Shown here piece after piece: positions 8,767 through 16,804 of a DNA stretch of 51,971 nucleotides. The stretch's first letter is position 1, and every line of letters begins with the position of its first letter. The stretch is from contig CAUWHJ010000022.1 of the NCBI GenBank assembly GCA_963558655.1, positions 1 to 51,971 on the forward strand, written 5' to 3'. The notes below the pieces were generated by a model. It did no database searches. It was not told where the DNA came from and saw nothing but the letters and a program-made list of their open reading frames with translations. Origin of the DNA: UMGS1590 sp963558655 (GTDB taxonomy: Bacteria; Bacillota; Peptococcia; Peptococcales; Peptococcaceae). A program made the position numbers and the translations under genes.

Positions 8767-9365
8767 TTGCTGTGGTTGATTATGGCGCTGGGAATCTTTT
8801 CAGCGTCTGCAATGCGTTGCGCTATCTTCATCTGGAACATATCGTGAGCCATGATGCTGCGGACATCAAAGTGGCTGATGGCATCATTCTGCCTGGCGTG
8901 GGCGCTTTTGCCGATGCCATGGAAAAGCTCACTGCCACCGGCCTTGTGGAACTGCTCAAAACAGAAGCAGAGAAGAAACCGTTTCTGGGCATTTGCCTGG
9001 GGCATCAGTTGTTGTTTGAAGAAGGGCGCGAGTTTGGCGTTACGAAGGGGCTGGGGCTATTGCCTGGAGTGGTGCGTGAGCTTGACGCCCATGGTCAGAA
9101 GCTGCCACACATTGGTTGGAACACGGCGCATCTGCGGCACAGCTGCCCGCTCACAGAAGGCATTCCCGACGATAGCTATGTGTACTATGTACATTCTTTC
9201 TGTGCCGAGACCGACGAGCGCTATGTGGCGCTGGAAACCGTCTATGGTGAAGCGTTCCCCGGCATGGTTTGGCGTGACCAGATTTTTGGCTGCCAATTCC
9301 ATCCGGAAAAGAGCGGCGACGTGGGACTTGGCATTTTGAAGAATTTTGGGAGGTTGGTTGGATGA
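8763..9365 (+). CDS. hisH: Imidazole glycerol phosphate synthase glutaminase HisH
   Basis: A 200-residue class I glutamine amidotransferase that supplies ammonia through a channel to HisF. The nucleophilic Cys lies in LGICLGHQLLFE, and the His-Glu pair in CQFHPEKSG near the C-terminus, so the triad is complete. GAGNLFSV at the start and HIGWNTA in the middle are typical of HisH. Start overlaps hisB by four bases (ATGA) and the stop overlaps hisA by four, so it sits in the coupled part of the operon. HisF, its partner, is two genes downstream. Confidence 0.96.
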   Translation: MIAVVDYGAGNLFSVCNALRYLHLEHIVSHDAADIKVADGIILPGVGAFADAMEKLTATGLVELLKTEAEKKPFLGICLGHQLLFEEGREFGVTKGLGLLPGVVRELDAHGQKLPHIGWNTAHLRHSCPLTEGIPDDSYVYYVHSFCAETDERYVALETVYGEAFPGMVWRDQIFGCQFHPEKSGDVGLGILKNFGRLVG

Positions 9366-10084
9366 TTATTTTACCGGCAATCGACATCAAAGACCGCACA
9401 CCGGTCAGACTGTATCAAGGTGCTTTTGATACGGTGCATCAGGTGGCGGCAGATGCGCTGGAAACGGCGCGCTCCTTTGAAGCAGCTGGCGCTGAATGGA
9501 TTCATATGGTGGATTTGGACGGCGCCTGTGAAGGCCGTCCGGTGAATACCGACATTTTTTTATCTGTGGCGAAAGAAACCGGCCTTAAAGTAGAGCTGGG
9601 TGGCGGTATTCGCACCATGGAGGATATTGACAGCTATCTTTCGGCAGGCATCAGCCGTGTGATTTTAGGCTCGGTGGCGCTGCACGAACCGGCGCTTGTG
9701 CGTGCTGCTGTGGAAAAATATGGCGAAAAAATTGCCGTGGGCATTGATGCTAAGGGCGGTCGTGTGCGTGGCGGCGGCTGGCTGGAAGAATCCGACGTTT
9801 ATTTTGTAGACCTTGCTAAAGCCATGGCGGCTGTCGGTGTGCAGACCATCATCTATACCGACATTGCCAAGGATGGCACCTTGTCCGGCCCAACCCTTGC
9901 CGACTATGAAGCGCTGATTGCTGCCTGCCCGCAGCTGCATACGATTGCCAGCGGTGGTATTCGTGATGTGAGTAACATTGTTGCGCTTAAAGCGTGCGGC
10001 TGCTATGGCGCCATCTGCGGAAAATCGCTCTATGAAGGCACGCTTTCTCTGGAAGAAGCGCTGGCTGCGGCAAAGGAGGCGTGA
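9362..10084 (+). CDS. hisA: ProFAR isomerase HisA
   Basis: A 240-residue (beta/alpha)8 barrel that isomerises the ProFAR ribosyl group to PRFAR. The first catalytic Asp is in LPAIDIKD and the second in IIYTDIAKDGT; the phosphate-binding loops are VELGGGIRT and IASGGIRDV. Two half-barrel repeats can be followed by eye. Start overlaps hisH by four bases (ATGA), with GGGAGGTTGG upstream. It is related to HisF but distinct, since it has the HMVDLDGACEG pattern. Confidence 0.95.
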   Translation: MIILPAIDIKDRTPVRLYQGAFDTVHQVAADALETARSFEAAGAEWIHMVDLDGACEGRPVNTDIFLSVAKETGLKVELGGGIRTMEDIDSYLSAGISRVILGSVALHEPALVRAAVEKYGEKIAVGIDAKGGRVRGGGWLEESDVYFVDLAKAMAAVGVQTIIYTDIAKDGTLSGPTLADYEALIAACPQLHTIASGGIRDVSNIVALKACGCYGAICGKSLYEGTLSLEEALAAAKEA

Positions 10085-10086
10085 CG

Positions 10087-10842
10087 ATGCTGGCAAAACG
10101 TATCATTCCATGCCTGGACGTGCGTGATGGCAAGGTGGTGAAGGGTGTCAACTTTGTGGGCATTAAAGAAGTGGGCGATCCGGTGGCGCTGGCGAAACAA
10201 TACAGCGACAGCGGCGCCGATGAAATTGTTTTTTTAGACATCACTGCCAGCCACGAAGGCCGTGCCACCATGCTTGATGTGGTGCGCCGCACGGCTGAGG
10301 TGGTTTTTGTGCCGCTCACAGTGGGCGGTGGCATCCGCACCATAGATGACGTGCGCGATACCTTGCGTGCCGGCAGCGATAAGGTGGGCATCAACTCGGC
10401 GGCGGTGCGTCATCCGGAGCTTATCAATGAAGCGGCGGAAATGTTTGGGCGTCAGTGCATTGTGGCGGCTGTTGATGCGAAGCGTGTGGACGATGGGCGT
10501 TGGCACGTGGTTATCAACGGTGGGCGTATCGACACCGGCAAAGATTTGCTGGAATGGGTGCAGGAGCTGGAGCAGCGCGGCGCCGGCGAAATTCTTTTAA
10601 CGTCGATGGATGCCGATGGCACCAAAGCAGGCTATGATTTGGCAATGACCAAAGCCGTGTGCGATTTGGTGCGTATTCCCGTGATTGCGTCGGGTGGTGC
10701 TGGCAGCGTTGGTGATTTTGCTGATGTTTTTGACGCCACTGGCTGCGATGCAGCGCTTGCCGCTTCGCTCTTTCACTATGGCGAGCTGACGATTGAAGAA
10801 GTTAAGGCTGATATGCGTGCGCGCGGTCTTGCGGCACGATAA
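10087..10842 (+). CDS. hisF: Imidazole glycerol phosphate synthase cyclase HisF
   Basis: A 251-residue (beta/alpha)8 barrel that uses ammonia from HisH to turn PRFAR into imidazole glycerol phosphate and AICAR. The catalytic Asp pair is in IIPCLDVRDGKVVKG and in ILLTSMDADGT. Phosphate loops are TVGGGIRTIDD and VIASGGAGSV. The ATG at 10087 is preferred over the GTG at 10081 because GGAGG ends seven bases upstream and homologues begin MLAKRIIP. Gap to hisA is two bases, to hisI ten. Confidence 0.96.
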   Translation: MLAKRIIPCLDVRDGKVVKGVNFVGIKEVGDPVALAKQYSDSGADEIVFLDITASHEGRATMLDVVRRTAEVVFVPLTVGGGIRTIDDVRDTLRAGSDKVGINSAAVRHPELINEAAEMFGRQCIVAAVDAKRVDDGRWHVVINGGRIDTGKDLLEWVQELEQRGAGEILLTSMDADGTKAGYDLAMTKAVCDLVRIPVIASGGAGSVGDFADVFDATGCDAALAASLFHYGELTIEEVKADMRARGLAAR

Positions 10843-10852
10843 GGAGAGCATC

Positions 10853-11182
10853 ATGGATTTAGAAAAATATTTTCAGAAAGGCGATCTCATTCCTGCAATC
10901 ATTCAGGAAGCGGGCACAGGCGAGGTGCTGATGCTCGCTTATATGAACCGCGAAAGTTTGGCGAAAACCATCGAGACAGGAGAAACCTGGTTTTGGAGCC
11001 GTTCCCGTCAGGAACTTTGGCACAAGGGCGCAACGTCCGGTCATGTACAGCGTGTTGTGAAGATGATGGGCGACTGCGACGACGATACGCTGCTCATCAC
11101 TGTGGAGCAGACAGGGCCTGCCTGCCATACTGGCAGCCATAGCTGCTTTTTCAAACCGATTATCTCCGGGGAGGAACACTAA
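10853..11182 (+). CDS. hisI: Phosphoribosyl-AMP cyclohydrolase HisI
   Basis: A 109-residue stand-alone cyclohydrolase that opens the adenine ring of PR-AMP. The zinc and magnesium site is intact: DCDDDTLLITVEQTGPACH followed by HSCF. MLAYMNRESL and WFWSRSRQELWHKG are family hallmarks. Start at 10853 has AAGGAG six bases upstream; an in-frame frame extends back into hisF but is not likely used. HisE is encoded as a separate protein immediately downstream, so this lineage has an unfused HisI/HisE pair. Confidence 0.96.
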   Translation: MDLEKYFQKGDLIPAIIQEAGTGEVLMLAYMNRESLAKTIETGETWFWSRSRQELWHKGATSGHVQRVVKMMGDCDDDTLLITVEQTGPACHTGSHSCFFKPIISGEEH

Positions 11183-11184
11183 TC

Positions 11185-11508
11185 ATGGAAAGCATGGAAC
11201 ATTTATATCAGGTGGTGACAGACCGCCGCGAACATCCGCAGGAAAAATCCTACACCTGCTACCTTTTTGAGCAGGGGTTGGACAAAATCTGCAAAAAAAT
11301 CGGCGAAGAATCTGCCGAAGTGATTATTGCCGCCAAAAACGGCGTGCAGGAGGACACCGTTGGCGAAGTGGCTGACTTGCTCTATCATCTTGTGGTGATG
11401 CTGGTTGAACAAGGGATTCCGCTTTCAGCGGTGGACGATTTGCTCACGGAACGTGCCGGCAAAATTGGCAATCTCAAGACCTTCCACAAGGTTGACCACG
11501 ACAGCTGA
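11185..11508 (+). CDS. hisE: Phosphoribosyl-ATP pyrophosphatase HisE
   Basis: A 107-residue all-alpha NTP pyrophosphohydrolase of the MazG/HisE family that hydrolyses PR-ATP to PR-AMP and pyrophosphate. The metal-binding helices show as KKIGEESAEVIIAAKN and EVADLLYHLVVML. It begins two bases after the hisI stop, with GGGGAGG about ten bases upstream. It is the last histidine gene; the downstream membrane protein starts eight bases on, so transcription probably continues. Confidence 0.95.
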   Translation: MESMEHLYQVVTDRREHPQEKSYTCYLFEQGLDKICKKIGEESAEVIIAAKNGVQEDTVGEVADLLYHLVVMLVEQGIPLSAVDDLLTERAGKIGNLKTFHKVDHDS

Positions 11509-11515
11509 GGAACGC

Positions 11516-12505
11516 ATGATGAGTCATCAACAACCAAACCGTTCGCCTGTTGCTTTGGGCGGTATCATGGCTGCGTTGGCGGTGGTCCTTGGGCTTACGG
11601 CGGTGGTGCTGCCGTTTGTTTCCGGTGTTATTGCGCCGCTGCCGTTGGCGCTGGCTGCTATTTGGCTGTCGTGGCGCGGTGCTGTTTTGGCAGGCGTGGC
11701 GGCAAGCCTTGTTTTGGGTATCATCACTGGGCCGCTGGCAGGGGTGAGTTTCTTTTTGCAGACGGCGCTCATTGGCATTGTCAGTGGGGCGTTGGTGCGT
11801 GCGAAAAAACGCTATGGAACGCTTTTTGCACTGACCACCGCAACACAGGTGCTGGGAACGCTCTTGTATCTCTTGGTGCAGCTGGCGCTGATGGGCTTTG
11901 ATGTGCGTGCCTTTATGGGCACGTTTGGCGGGCTTGAAGAAGAGATGCTTGCCAGCGCAGAACAGCTCGACCTCTACAACACCATGGCAAACACCGGCGG
12001 CATGAGCGCCGCCCAGGCAGAGCATTTGTTTACCAACACTGTGCATATCATGGTGCAGCTGTCGCCGAGCATTTATGTGCTGATGTTCGCTGTGATGGCA
12101 GGCGCCGAGCTTTTGCTGCTTTCGGCACTGTGCCGCCGTCTGCGTACACCTGTTCAGGTGCAGGCACCAAACTGGAAAACCATCATCATGCCACCGGCTG
12201 TGCTTGTTCCGTTTCTTGCGGCATGGGTTTTATTGCTGGTGGAACAATATCTTGACAATCAGCTCTTGTGGATTGTCGCTGCAAATGTTATGGTAATAGG
12301 AGCGGCTTTCATGGCGGTGGGTGGAGCCTCCTACCTTCTTGCAAAGCTGAAATTTACAGAAAAACCGCTCATGTTACAGCTCCTCATCATTATGCTGGCG
12401 CTTTTCATGGGCTGGTATCTGATCCTTATGTGCGCGCTGCTCGGCATCTTTGACAGCATCGCCGATTACCGCCATCTGCGACCAGAGAAAGGAGAACAAC
12501 AATGA
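11516..12505 (+). CDS. YybS-like (DUF2232) polytopic membrane protein
   Basis: A 329-residue protein with about eight hydrophobic segments (for example residues 12-35, 38-60, 75-100 and 270-300), resembling the DUF2232/YybS family that in Bacillota is usually found close to rplI. The fold is like an ECF-transporter substrate-binding component, but the substrate is unknown. The start at 11516 (MMSHQQPNRS) follows TGAGG and lies eight bases after hisE. The frame stays open upstream into hisE, which I take as chance. Its stop overlaps the rplI start as ATGA, tying it to rplI in translation. Confidence 0.75.
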   Translation: MMSHQQPNRSPVALGGIMAALAVVLGLTAVVLPFVSGVIAPLPLALAAIWLSWRGAVLAGVAASLVLGIITGPLAGVSFFLQTALIGIVSGALVRAKKRYGTLFALTTATQVLGTLLYLLVQLALMGFDVRAFMGTFGGLEEEMLASAEQLDLYNTMANTGGMSAAQAEHLFTNTVHIMVQLSPSIYVLMFAVMAGAELLLLSALCRRLRTPVQVQAPNWKTIIMPPAVLVPFLAAWVLLLVEQYLDNQLLWIVAANVMVIGAAFMAVGGASYLLAKLKFTEKPLMLQLLIIMLALFMGWYLILMCALLGIFDSIADYRHLRPEKGEQQ

Positions 12506-12948
12506 AAGTGATTTTAACCGCTGATGTGCCAAAAGTTGGCAAACGCGGAGAAGTGGTTGACGTTAAGAGTGGTTATGCTCATAACTTTTTGTTTAAGAAC
12601 GACGTCGCCGTAGAAGCTACCAAAACTAATCTTAAAAAGCTGGCTGAACAACAGGCACAGGAAGCTGAGGACCGTGCCTATGAAAAGGCGCAGGCAGAAG
12701 GCATTGCCTCCAAGCTGCGTGACCAGAAAGTGGTCATCAAAGCCAAAGAAGGCGTAGGTGGCAAACTTTTCGGCACCATCAGCAATAAAGAAGTTGCCGA
12801 AGCCATCAAGGCGCAGTATCATGTGGATCTTGACAAGCGAAAAATCGTTCTCGATGACAAGATTAAAGAACTCGGCACTTACAACGCTACCATTAAACTG
12901 CACGCAGAAGTGAAAATCATTGTGAAGGTGCAGGTTGTTGCCGAATAA
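12502..12948 (+). CDS. rplI: 50S ribosomal protein L9
   Basis: A 148-residue bL9, of standard length, binding 23S rRNA at the base of the L1 stalk. The N-terminal signature is MKVILTADVPKVGKRGEVVDVKSGYA with the NFL motif; a long charged helix (residues 40-75) joins the two globular domains. AAAGGAG lies seven bases upstream. Its position at the end of a histidine operon is unusual but the YybS-rplI pair itself is a common Bacillota arrangement. Confidence 0.97.
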   Translation: MKVILTADVPKVGKRGEVVDVKSGYAHNFLFKNDVAVEATKTNLKKLAEQQAQEAEDRAYEKAQAEGIASKLRDQKVVIKAKEGVGGKLFGTISNKEVAEAIKAQYHVDLDKRKIVLDDKIKELGTYNATIKLHAEVKIIVKVQVVAE

Positions 12949-12955
12949 TACCAAT

Positions 12956-13004
12956 AAAAAAAGCTCTGAGCGAACTTCCTTTAGGAAGCGCTCAGAGCTT
13001 TTTT
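12956..13004. terminator. Bidirectional terminator between rplI and siroheme reductase
   Basis: A long stem (AAAAAGCTCTGAGCG with CGCTCAGAGCTTTTT, inner CTTCC/GGAAG) has an A-run on one side and a T-run on the other, so it should end both the his-rplI transcript and the converging gene. Confidence 0.92.
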
Positions 13005-13015
13005 CATGTTGTTGC

Positions 13016-13669
13016 TTATTCTGCGAGATAAGCCTTGAGGTCGTCAATGCCGATGCGGCCGAGCAGCTTGGCGCTGCGCTCATTGCCGTTTTTCTTTTCT
13101 TCGATGTAGGTGTAGATTTTATCCACAAGTGCTGCCACTTCTTCGTTGGAAAGACCGGTGGCAATGGTGGTGCCGGTGGCTGGTTTGGAGCCGCCGTTGC
13201 CGCCGAGTGCTACCGTCCAGCCTTTGGCGGATGCGTAAACGGCGATGTCACGCACCTGCGCCATGGAGCAGCAGCGAGGGCAGGTAGCAACGCCCACTTT
13301 AATCTTGCCGGCGTTGTGGGCACGACTGATTTTTACAATTTCATCAGCCATGGCGTGGCCATCGAAACCTGGCATAGCAAACTTGCAGTGGTCTTTGCCT
13401 GGGCAAACAATGATTTTACCTTTTGGATCGCGGACACGATCACCGAAAGCGGCGAGCACATCGTCCCAAAGTGGGTTGACGTTGGCTTCTGGAACGTTGT
13501 AGAAGCTGATTTTCTTAGCGGTGGTGGCCATGATTTCGGTGACATCGTATTTTTTGGCGATTTCAGCAATTTTTACAAGGTCGTCCGGCGTCATGAAGCC
13601 GTAATCAATGTTGACAGCAACAGCGTAAGTGCCGTCTTTGTGCAGCGTAGCGTGGGTCTTAAATTCCAT
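13016..13669 (-). CDS. Small one-domain nitrite/sulfite-reductase-like siroheme protein
   Basis: A 217-residue protein with one ferredoxin-like half domain (residues 1-75) and one NIR/SIR 4Fe-4S siroheme domain. The cluster cysteines are in VCPGKDHC and in ATCPRCC, the C-x5-C plus C-x3-C pattern of siroheme reductases. It is half the size of classical sulfite or nitrite reductases and recalls the low-molecular-weight assimilatory-type sulfite reductase of some anaerobes. Physiological substrate is not certain. AGAGGAGG lies six bases before the start. No siroheme-synthesis or electron-donor genes are next to it, so it works with partners encoded elsewhere. Confidence 0.82.
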   Translation of the reverse strand: MEFKTHATLHKDGTYAVAVNIDYGFMTPDDLVKIAEIAKKYDVTEIMATTAKKISFYNVPEANVNPLWDDVLAAFGDRVRDPKGKIIVCPGKDHCKFAMPGFDGHAMADEIVKISRAHNAGKIKVGVATCPRCCSMAQVRDIAVYASAKGWTVALGGNGGSKPATGTTIATGLSNEEVAALVDKIYTYIEEKKNGNERSAKLLGRIGIDDLKAYLAE

Positions 13670-13789
13670 GGTAATCCTCCTCTAATGATACGGGTTATTT
13701 CAAGGCTTGCGCCTGAAGGGGTTGTTTCAACGTTCCTATTATACCGCGCAGCGGCGGAGATGGAAATGGTCTTTTTTTATGGCAGGTAT

Positions 13790-13816
13790 AAAAAACGCTC
13801 GCCATGTGGCGAGCGT
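13790..13816 (-). terminator. Terminator of the EIIC-like gene
   Basis: On the minus strand, CGCTCGCC and GGCGAGCG form an 8-bp stem with a four-base loop, followed by TTTTTT. Confidence 0.88.
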
Positions 13817-13822
13817 GGTTGT

Positions 13823-14917
13823 CTAGGCATCGAGGGTGAGGTCGCCGTCTTTGACTTTGCCGAGCTTACGCATGACCTGATTAAAGAGCGGCGTGAGAAT
13901 GGCTGGCAGCACAAAACAGATGAGCACAAGGCCCAGCCAATCCCAGGCAGTGATGGCGGCTTTCGCACCAGCAGCAACATCGGCAACCCAGCCGGAGTAA
14001 ACGCCGATTGGCCCCACCATGCCGCAGGTGCCCATGCCGGACGAAACTGGTGTGCCGTTCATTTCTAAATGGAAAAGACAAGTTGCCAACGGGCCGGTGA
14101 TGGCACTGGCCAGTGTTGGCGCCACCCATATCCAGGGGTTACGCACAATGTTGCCCATTTGCAGCATGGACGTGCCAAGCCCTTGGCTCACCAGACCGCC
14201 CCAGCGGTTTTCTTTGAAACTCATGACCGCAAAACCCACCATCTGCGCGCAGCAGCCAGCAACGGCGGCACCACCGGCCAGCCCTGTCAGAGCAAGAGCG
14301 GCGCAAATAGCCGCCGAGGAGATGGGCAACGTCAGCGCAATGCCAACGAGCACGGAAACGAGAATCCCCATCCAGAAAGGCTGCAATTCCGTTGCCCACA
14401 TGATGAGACTGCCAACTTTCATGGCGGCGGCGCCCAATGCCGGCGCAATGGCTGCCGAAAGGGCGATGCCGCAGCCAATGGTGACCAGCGGCGTGACGAG
14501 AATATCAATCTTTGTTTCCTTGCTCACCGCTTTGCCCAGCTCAGCGGCAATAATGGCAACAAAAAGCACCGCTAAAGGGCCGCCTGCGCCGCCCAGAGCG
14601 TTGGCAGAGAAACCAACGGTAATCAGTGAAAAAAGCACCAAAGGGGGACAATGCAGCGCATAGCCAATGGCAACCGCCATTGCTGGGCCACTCATAGCGC
14701 TGGCAAGGCCGCCAACGGTGTAGTCGGTGCCGGAAATGGTTGCGACTGTTTCGGTGAGTGCTGCAATGTGAAACTGAGTACCGATGGTGTCGATGATGGT
14801 GCCGATGAGCAGCGAGCAGAAAAGCCCTTGCGCCATCGCTCCTAAGGCGTCGATGCCGTAGCGTCTGAGCGAAATTTCAATATCCTTGCGTTTCAGAAAT
14901 GCGCGTATTGTTCCCAT
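13823..14917 (-). CDS. PTS EIIC-like membrane protein (PfoR/EIIC_2 type)
   Basis: A 364-residue polytopic protein of the PTS_EIIC_2 family, which includes the C. perfringens PfoR/RegA-like proteins. Around nine to ten hydrophobic segments are visible, with repeated glycine-rich loops such as GGLASAMSGPAMAVAIGYAL and GLAGGAAVAGCCAQM. Family annotation is by sequence likeness to sugar permease IIC domains; direct transport has rarely been shown. No EIIA, EIIB or sugar-metabolism genes lie nearby, so it is an orphan and its cargo is unknown. The start at 14917 has AAGGAGCATTC upstream. It has its own terminator. Confidence 0.8.
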   Translation of the reverse strand: MGTIRAFLKRKDIEISLRRYGIDALGAMAQGLFCSLLIGTIIDTIGTQFHIAALTETVATISGTDYTVGGLASAMSGPAMAVAIGYALHCPPLVLFSLITVGFSANALGGAGGPLAVLFVAIIAAELGKAVSKETKIDILVTPLVTIGCGIALSAAIAPALGAAAMKVGSLIMWATELQPFWMGILVSVLVGIALTLPISSAAICAALALTGLAGGAAVAGCCAQMVGFAVMSFKENRWGGLVSQGLGTSMLQMGNIVRNPWIWVAPTLASAITGPLATCLFHLEMNGTPVSSGMGTCGMVGPIGVYSGWVADVAAGAKAAITAWDWLGLVLICFVLPAILTPLFNQVMRKLGKVKDGDLTLDA

Positions 14918-15005
14918 GAATGAATGCTCCTTACAATAAATTTTACAGGTGTCATGACAGTGAAAACGACATTGCTATTGTACGGGCAAAGACGGTATTT
15001 GTCAA

Positions 15006-15037
15006 TAGAAAAAGGCGCGGCAATATGCCGTGCCTTT
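15006..15037 (-). terminator. Terminator of the zinc-ribbon membrane protein gene
   Basis: Minus-strand stem AAAGGCACGGCA/TGCCGCGCCTTT with a four-base loop and a T-rich tail. Confidence 0.8.
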
Positions 15038-15054
15038 GCTTGTTGAGATGAGGC

Positions 15055-15399
15055 TTATTTTGCGGTGCTGATGATTTCGATGCAGGTATTGTGTTGGCCG
15101 CAGTGTGTGCAGGTGAGATCGCGCGTGCGTGGCGTATGGTTGGCAAAAAAGAATTCGCGGAAGTTTGGTTTGAAGGTTTTTCCACAAGTTGGGCAAACAT
15201 AGGACACACGGTTGTAATAATAGTGTACGAGCCCACAGACACCGGCGATGGTTACGGGGATGCTTGCAAGAAACGGTTTCCATTTCTTTTTCTTTACGCC
15301 AAAAACAATACTGCCGTAGAATATTGTGTCCAGTGCTGCACCAGCGCCAATCATGGGCAGCATGAGCCGACAGCGCGCTTTTAGTTCATTCTTGTTCAT
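15055..15399 (-). CDS. Membrane protein with C-terminal zinc ribbon, unknown function
   Basis: A 114-residue protein. Residues 1-60 hold two hydrophobic segments (LMLPMIGAGAALDTIFYGSI and FLASIPVTIAGVCGLVHYYY) separated by a Lys-rich turn. The C-terminal third has CPTCGKTFKP and then CTHCGQHNTC, a four-cysteine zinc ribbon that should be cytoplasmic if the N-terminus is in. Start at 15399 is chosen because AAAGGA ends about ten bases upstream. I do not recognise a named family. It has its own terminator and no operon partner. Confidence 0.7.
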   Translation of the reverse strand: MNKNELKARCRLMLPMIGAGAALDTIFYGSIVFGVKKKKWKPFLASIPVTIAGVCGLVHYYYNRVSYVCPTCGKTFKPNFREFFFANHTPRTRDLTCTHCGQHNTCIEIISTAK

Positions 15400-15525
15400 A
15401 GAGATCACATCCTTTTCATTGATTCATAAGTAAAGCATAACACAGCGGGTAAAGAGATACAATTCTCTTTTGGTTATGGATAGCGTGGCTTGTATTTGCG
15501 CTGGAAAGTTTTGGAGTGCGCTGCT

Positions 15526-16650
15526 TTACACGCTCAGTATAGTAGCCAGTAAGGTAAGAATGATGAGAAAGCCAAGGTTCCAAAACGTGAATATTTTTAG
15601 GAAGGCCCCTTTTTGTTGTGGATAGTTTTTGCTGAAGAATTTGAAGGAGATGAGACTTGCCAGCGAGGCAATCAGCGTGCCGAGGCCGCCAAGGTTGACG
15701 GCTGTAAGCAGCGTTGTGAGGTTGTCGGTAAAGCCTGAGAGCAGAATGGCTGTTGGTACGTTGCTGATGATCTGGCTGACAAGAATACCGATACCCAGCT
15801 CACGTCCGTCTAAGAGGGTGGTGAGAAGGGTGGTCACGGCAGGAATACGTTTAATATTGCCAATAAAAACGAAGAAACAGAGAAAGGTGGCTAAAAGACC
15901 ATAGTCCACACGTAGAAAGAGATTTCGATCGGTCGCAAAGACAACCACAGCGACAATCAGGAGTACCGGCCCATAAGGGAGAATGCGGAAAACCACAAGC
16001 AGGCATAATAGGAGCAGTGCGAGATAGGGGAGGGTTCGTTTGAGCATAACACGGTGCTCGTAAGCTTTAGCATCTGTGCTCAGGCGATGGGCCAAATGTT
16101 CGTTGGCAGAAGTGCGAACAACCAGCAGCAGGAGAACAAGTGAAAACAGTGTGTAGGGCCATACCGCCCGGGCAAAGTCTGCAAGCGACATTGCAGAGAT
16201 GGAATAGAGGTAGAGATTTTGTGGATTACCGATTGGTGTAGCCATGCTGCCGAGATTGGCGGCGATGGTTTCTAAAACAATCAACTTGAGTACGCGATTT
16301 TCGCGCTCAATCATACGAAAAACCAAAATGGTAAAAGGCACAAAAGTAATCAGGGCAACGTCATTGGTGATGAGCATACTTGAAAAAAAGCAGAGTAAGA
16401 TCATGACTGCATAGAGCATACGTAAATTGGCGGCTTTTTTGATGAGTGCTTGCCCCAGCAGCGTGAAAACACCGAGCTGCTGCAAGCCGCCGACAATGAG
16501 CATGAGAGAGAAGAGCAGGGCCAGCGTGCGCCAATCAGGATAAGTAAGATAGGTCTTGTCAGGTGTGACAAAGAAGGCGGAAATGACCGCCAGTACAAAA
16601 GCGACACAAAGCACCGTTTCTTTTTTGATAAAAGCGATGAGTGGTTTCAT
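15526..16650 (-). CDS. ArsB/NhaD/SLC13 superfamily ion transporter
   Basis: A 374-residue polytopic membrane protein of the ion-transporter superfamily. Ten or more hydrophobic segments are visible, including the paired hairpin-like motifs SMLITNDVALITFVPFTIL and ANLGSMATPIGNPQNLYLY that mark the ArsB/NhaD/citrate carriers. In the second half, SQIISNVPTAILLSGF and the final KFFSKNY loop are the matching repeat. The cargo (organic anion, arsenite or Na+/H+) is not determined. The start at 16650 follows AAGGAG by 11 bases; upstream in-frame codons lie within that leader. It is divergent from niaR, but known NiaR targets are niacin genes, so shared control is only a possibility. Confidence 0.75.
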   Translation of the reverse strand: MKPLIAFIKKETVLCVAFVLAVISAFFVTPDKTYLTYPDWRTLALLFSLMLIVGGLQQLGVFTLLGQALIKKAANLRMLYAVMILLCFFSSMLITNDVALITFVPFTILVFRMIERENRVLKLIVLETIAANLGSMATPIGNPQNLYLYSISAMSLADFARAVWPYTLFSLVLLLLVVRTSANEHLAHRLSTDAKAYEHRVMLKRTLPYLALLLLCLLVVFRILPYGPVLLIVAVVVFATDRNLFLRVDYGLLATFLCFFVFIGNIKRIPAVTTLLTTLLDGRELGIGILVSQIISNVPTAILLSGFTDNLTTLLTAVNLGGLGTLIASLASLISFKFFSKNYPQQKGAFLKIFTFWNLGFLIILTLLATILSV

Positions 16651-16753
16651 TGGTGAGCGTTCTCCTTTCATGCGAAACGCCTGTAAACGTTCTCTTACAT
16701 TATAGAAAGCATATAGGATTGGAGCAATGGTGCCTGGAATAATTTGTCGGTGC

Positions 16754-16782
16754 TTGCCGCCTATGTGTGTGCTCGCTATAAT
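16754..16782 (+). promoter_or_regulatory. Promoter of niaR
   Basis: TTGCCG and TATAAT separated by exactly 17 bases, 22 bases before the niaR start. Confidence 0.7.
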
Positions 16783-16804
16783 ATGAAGAAAGGAGTGAGC
16801 ATTT

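Noticed and set aside
12935..14068. 377-codon plus-strand frame over the siroheme reductase and EIIC-like gene
   Set aside because: It crosses a strong bidirectional terminator and two well-supported minus-strand genes, and matches no family.
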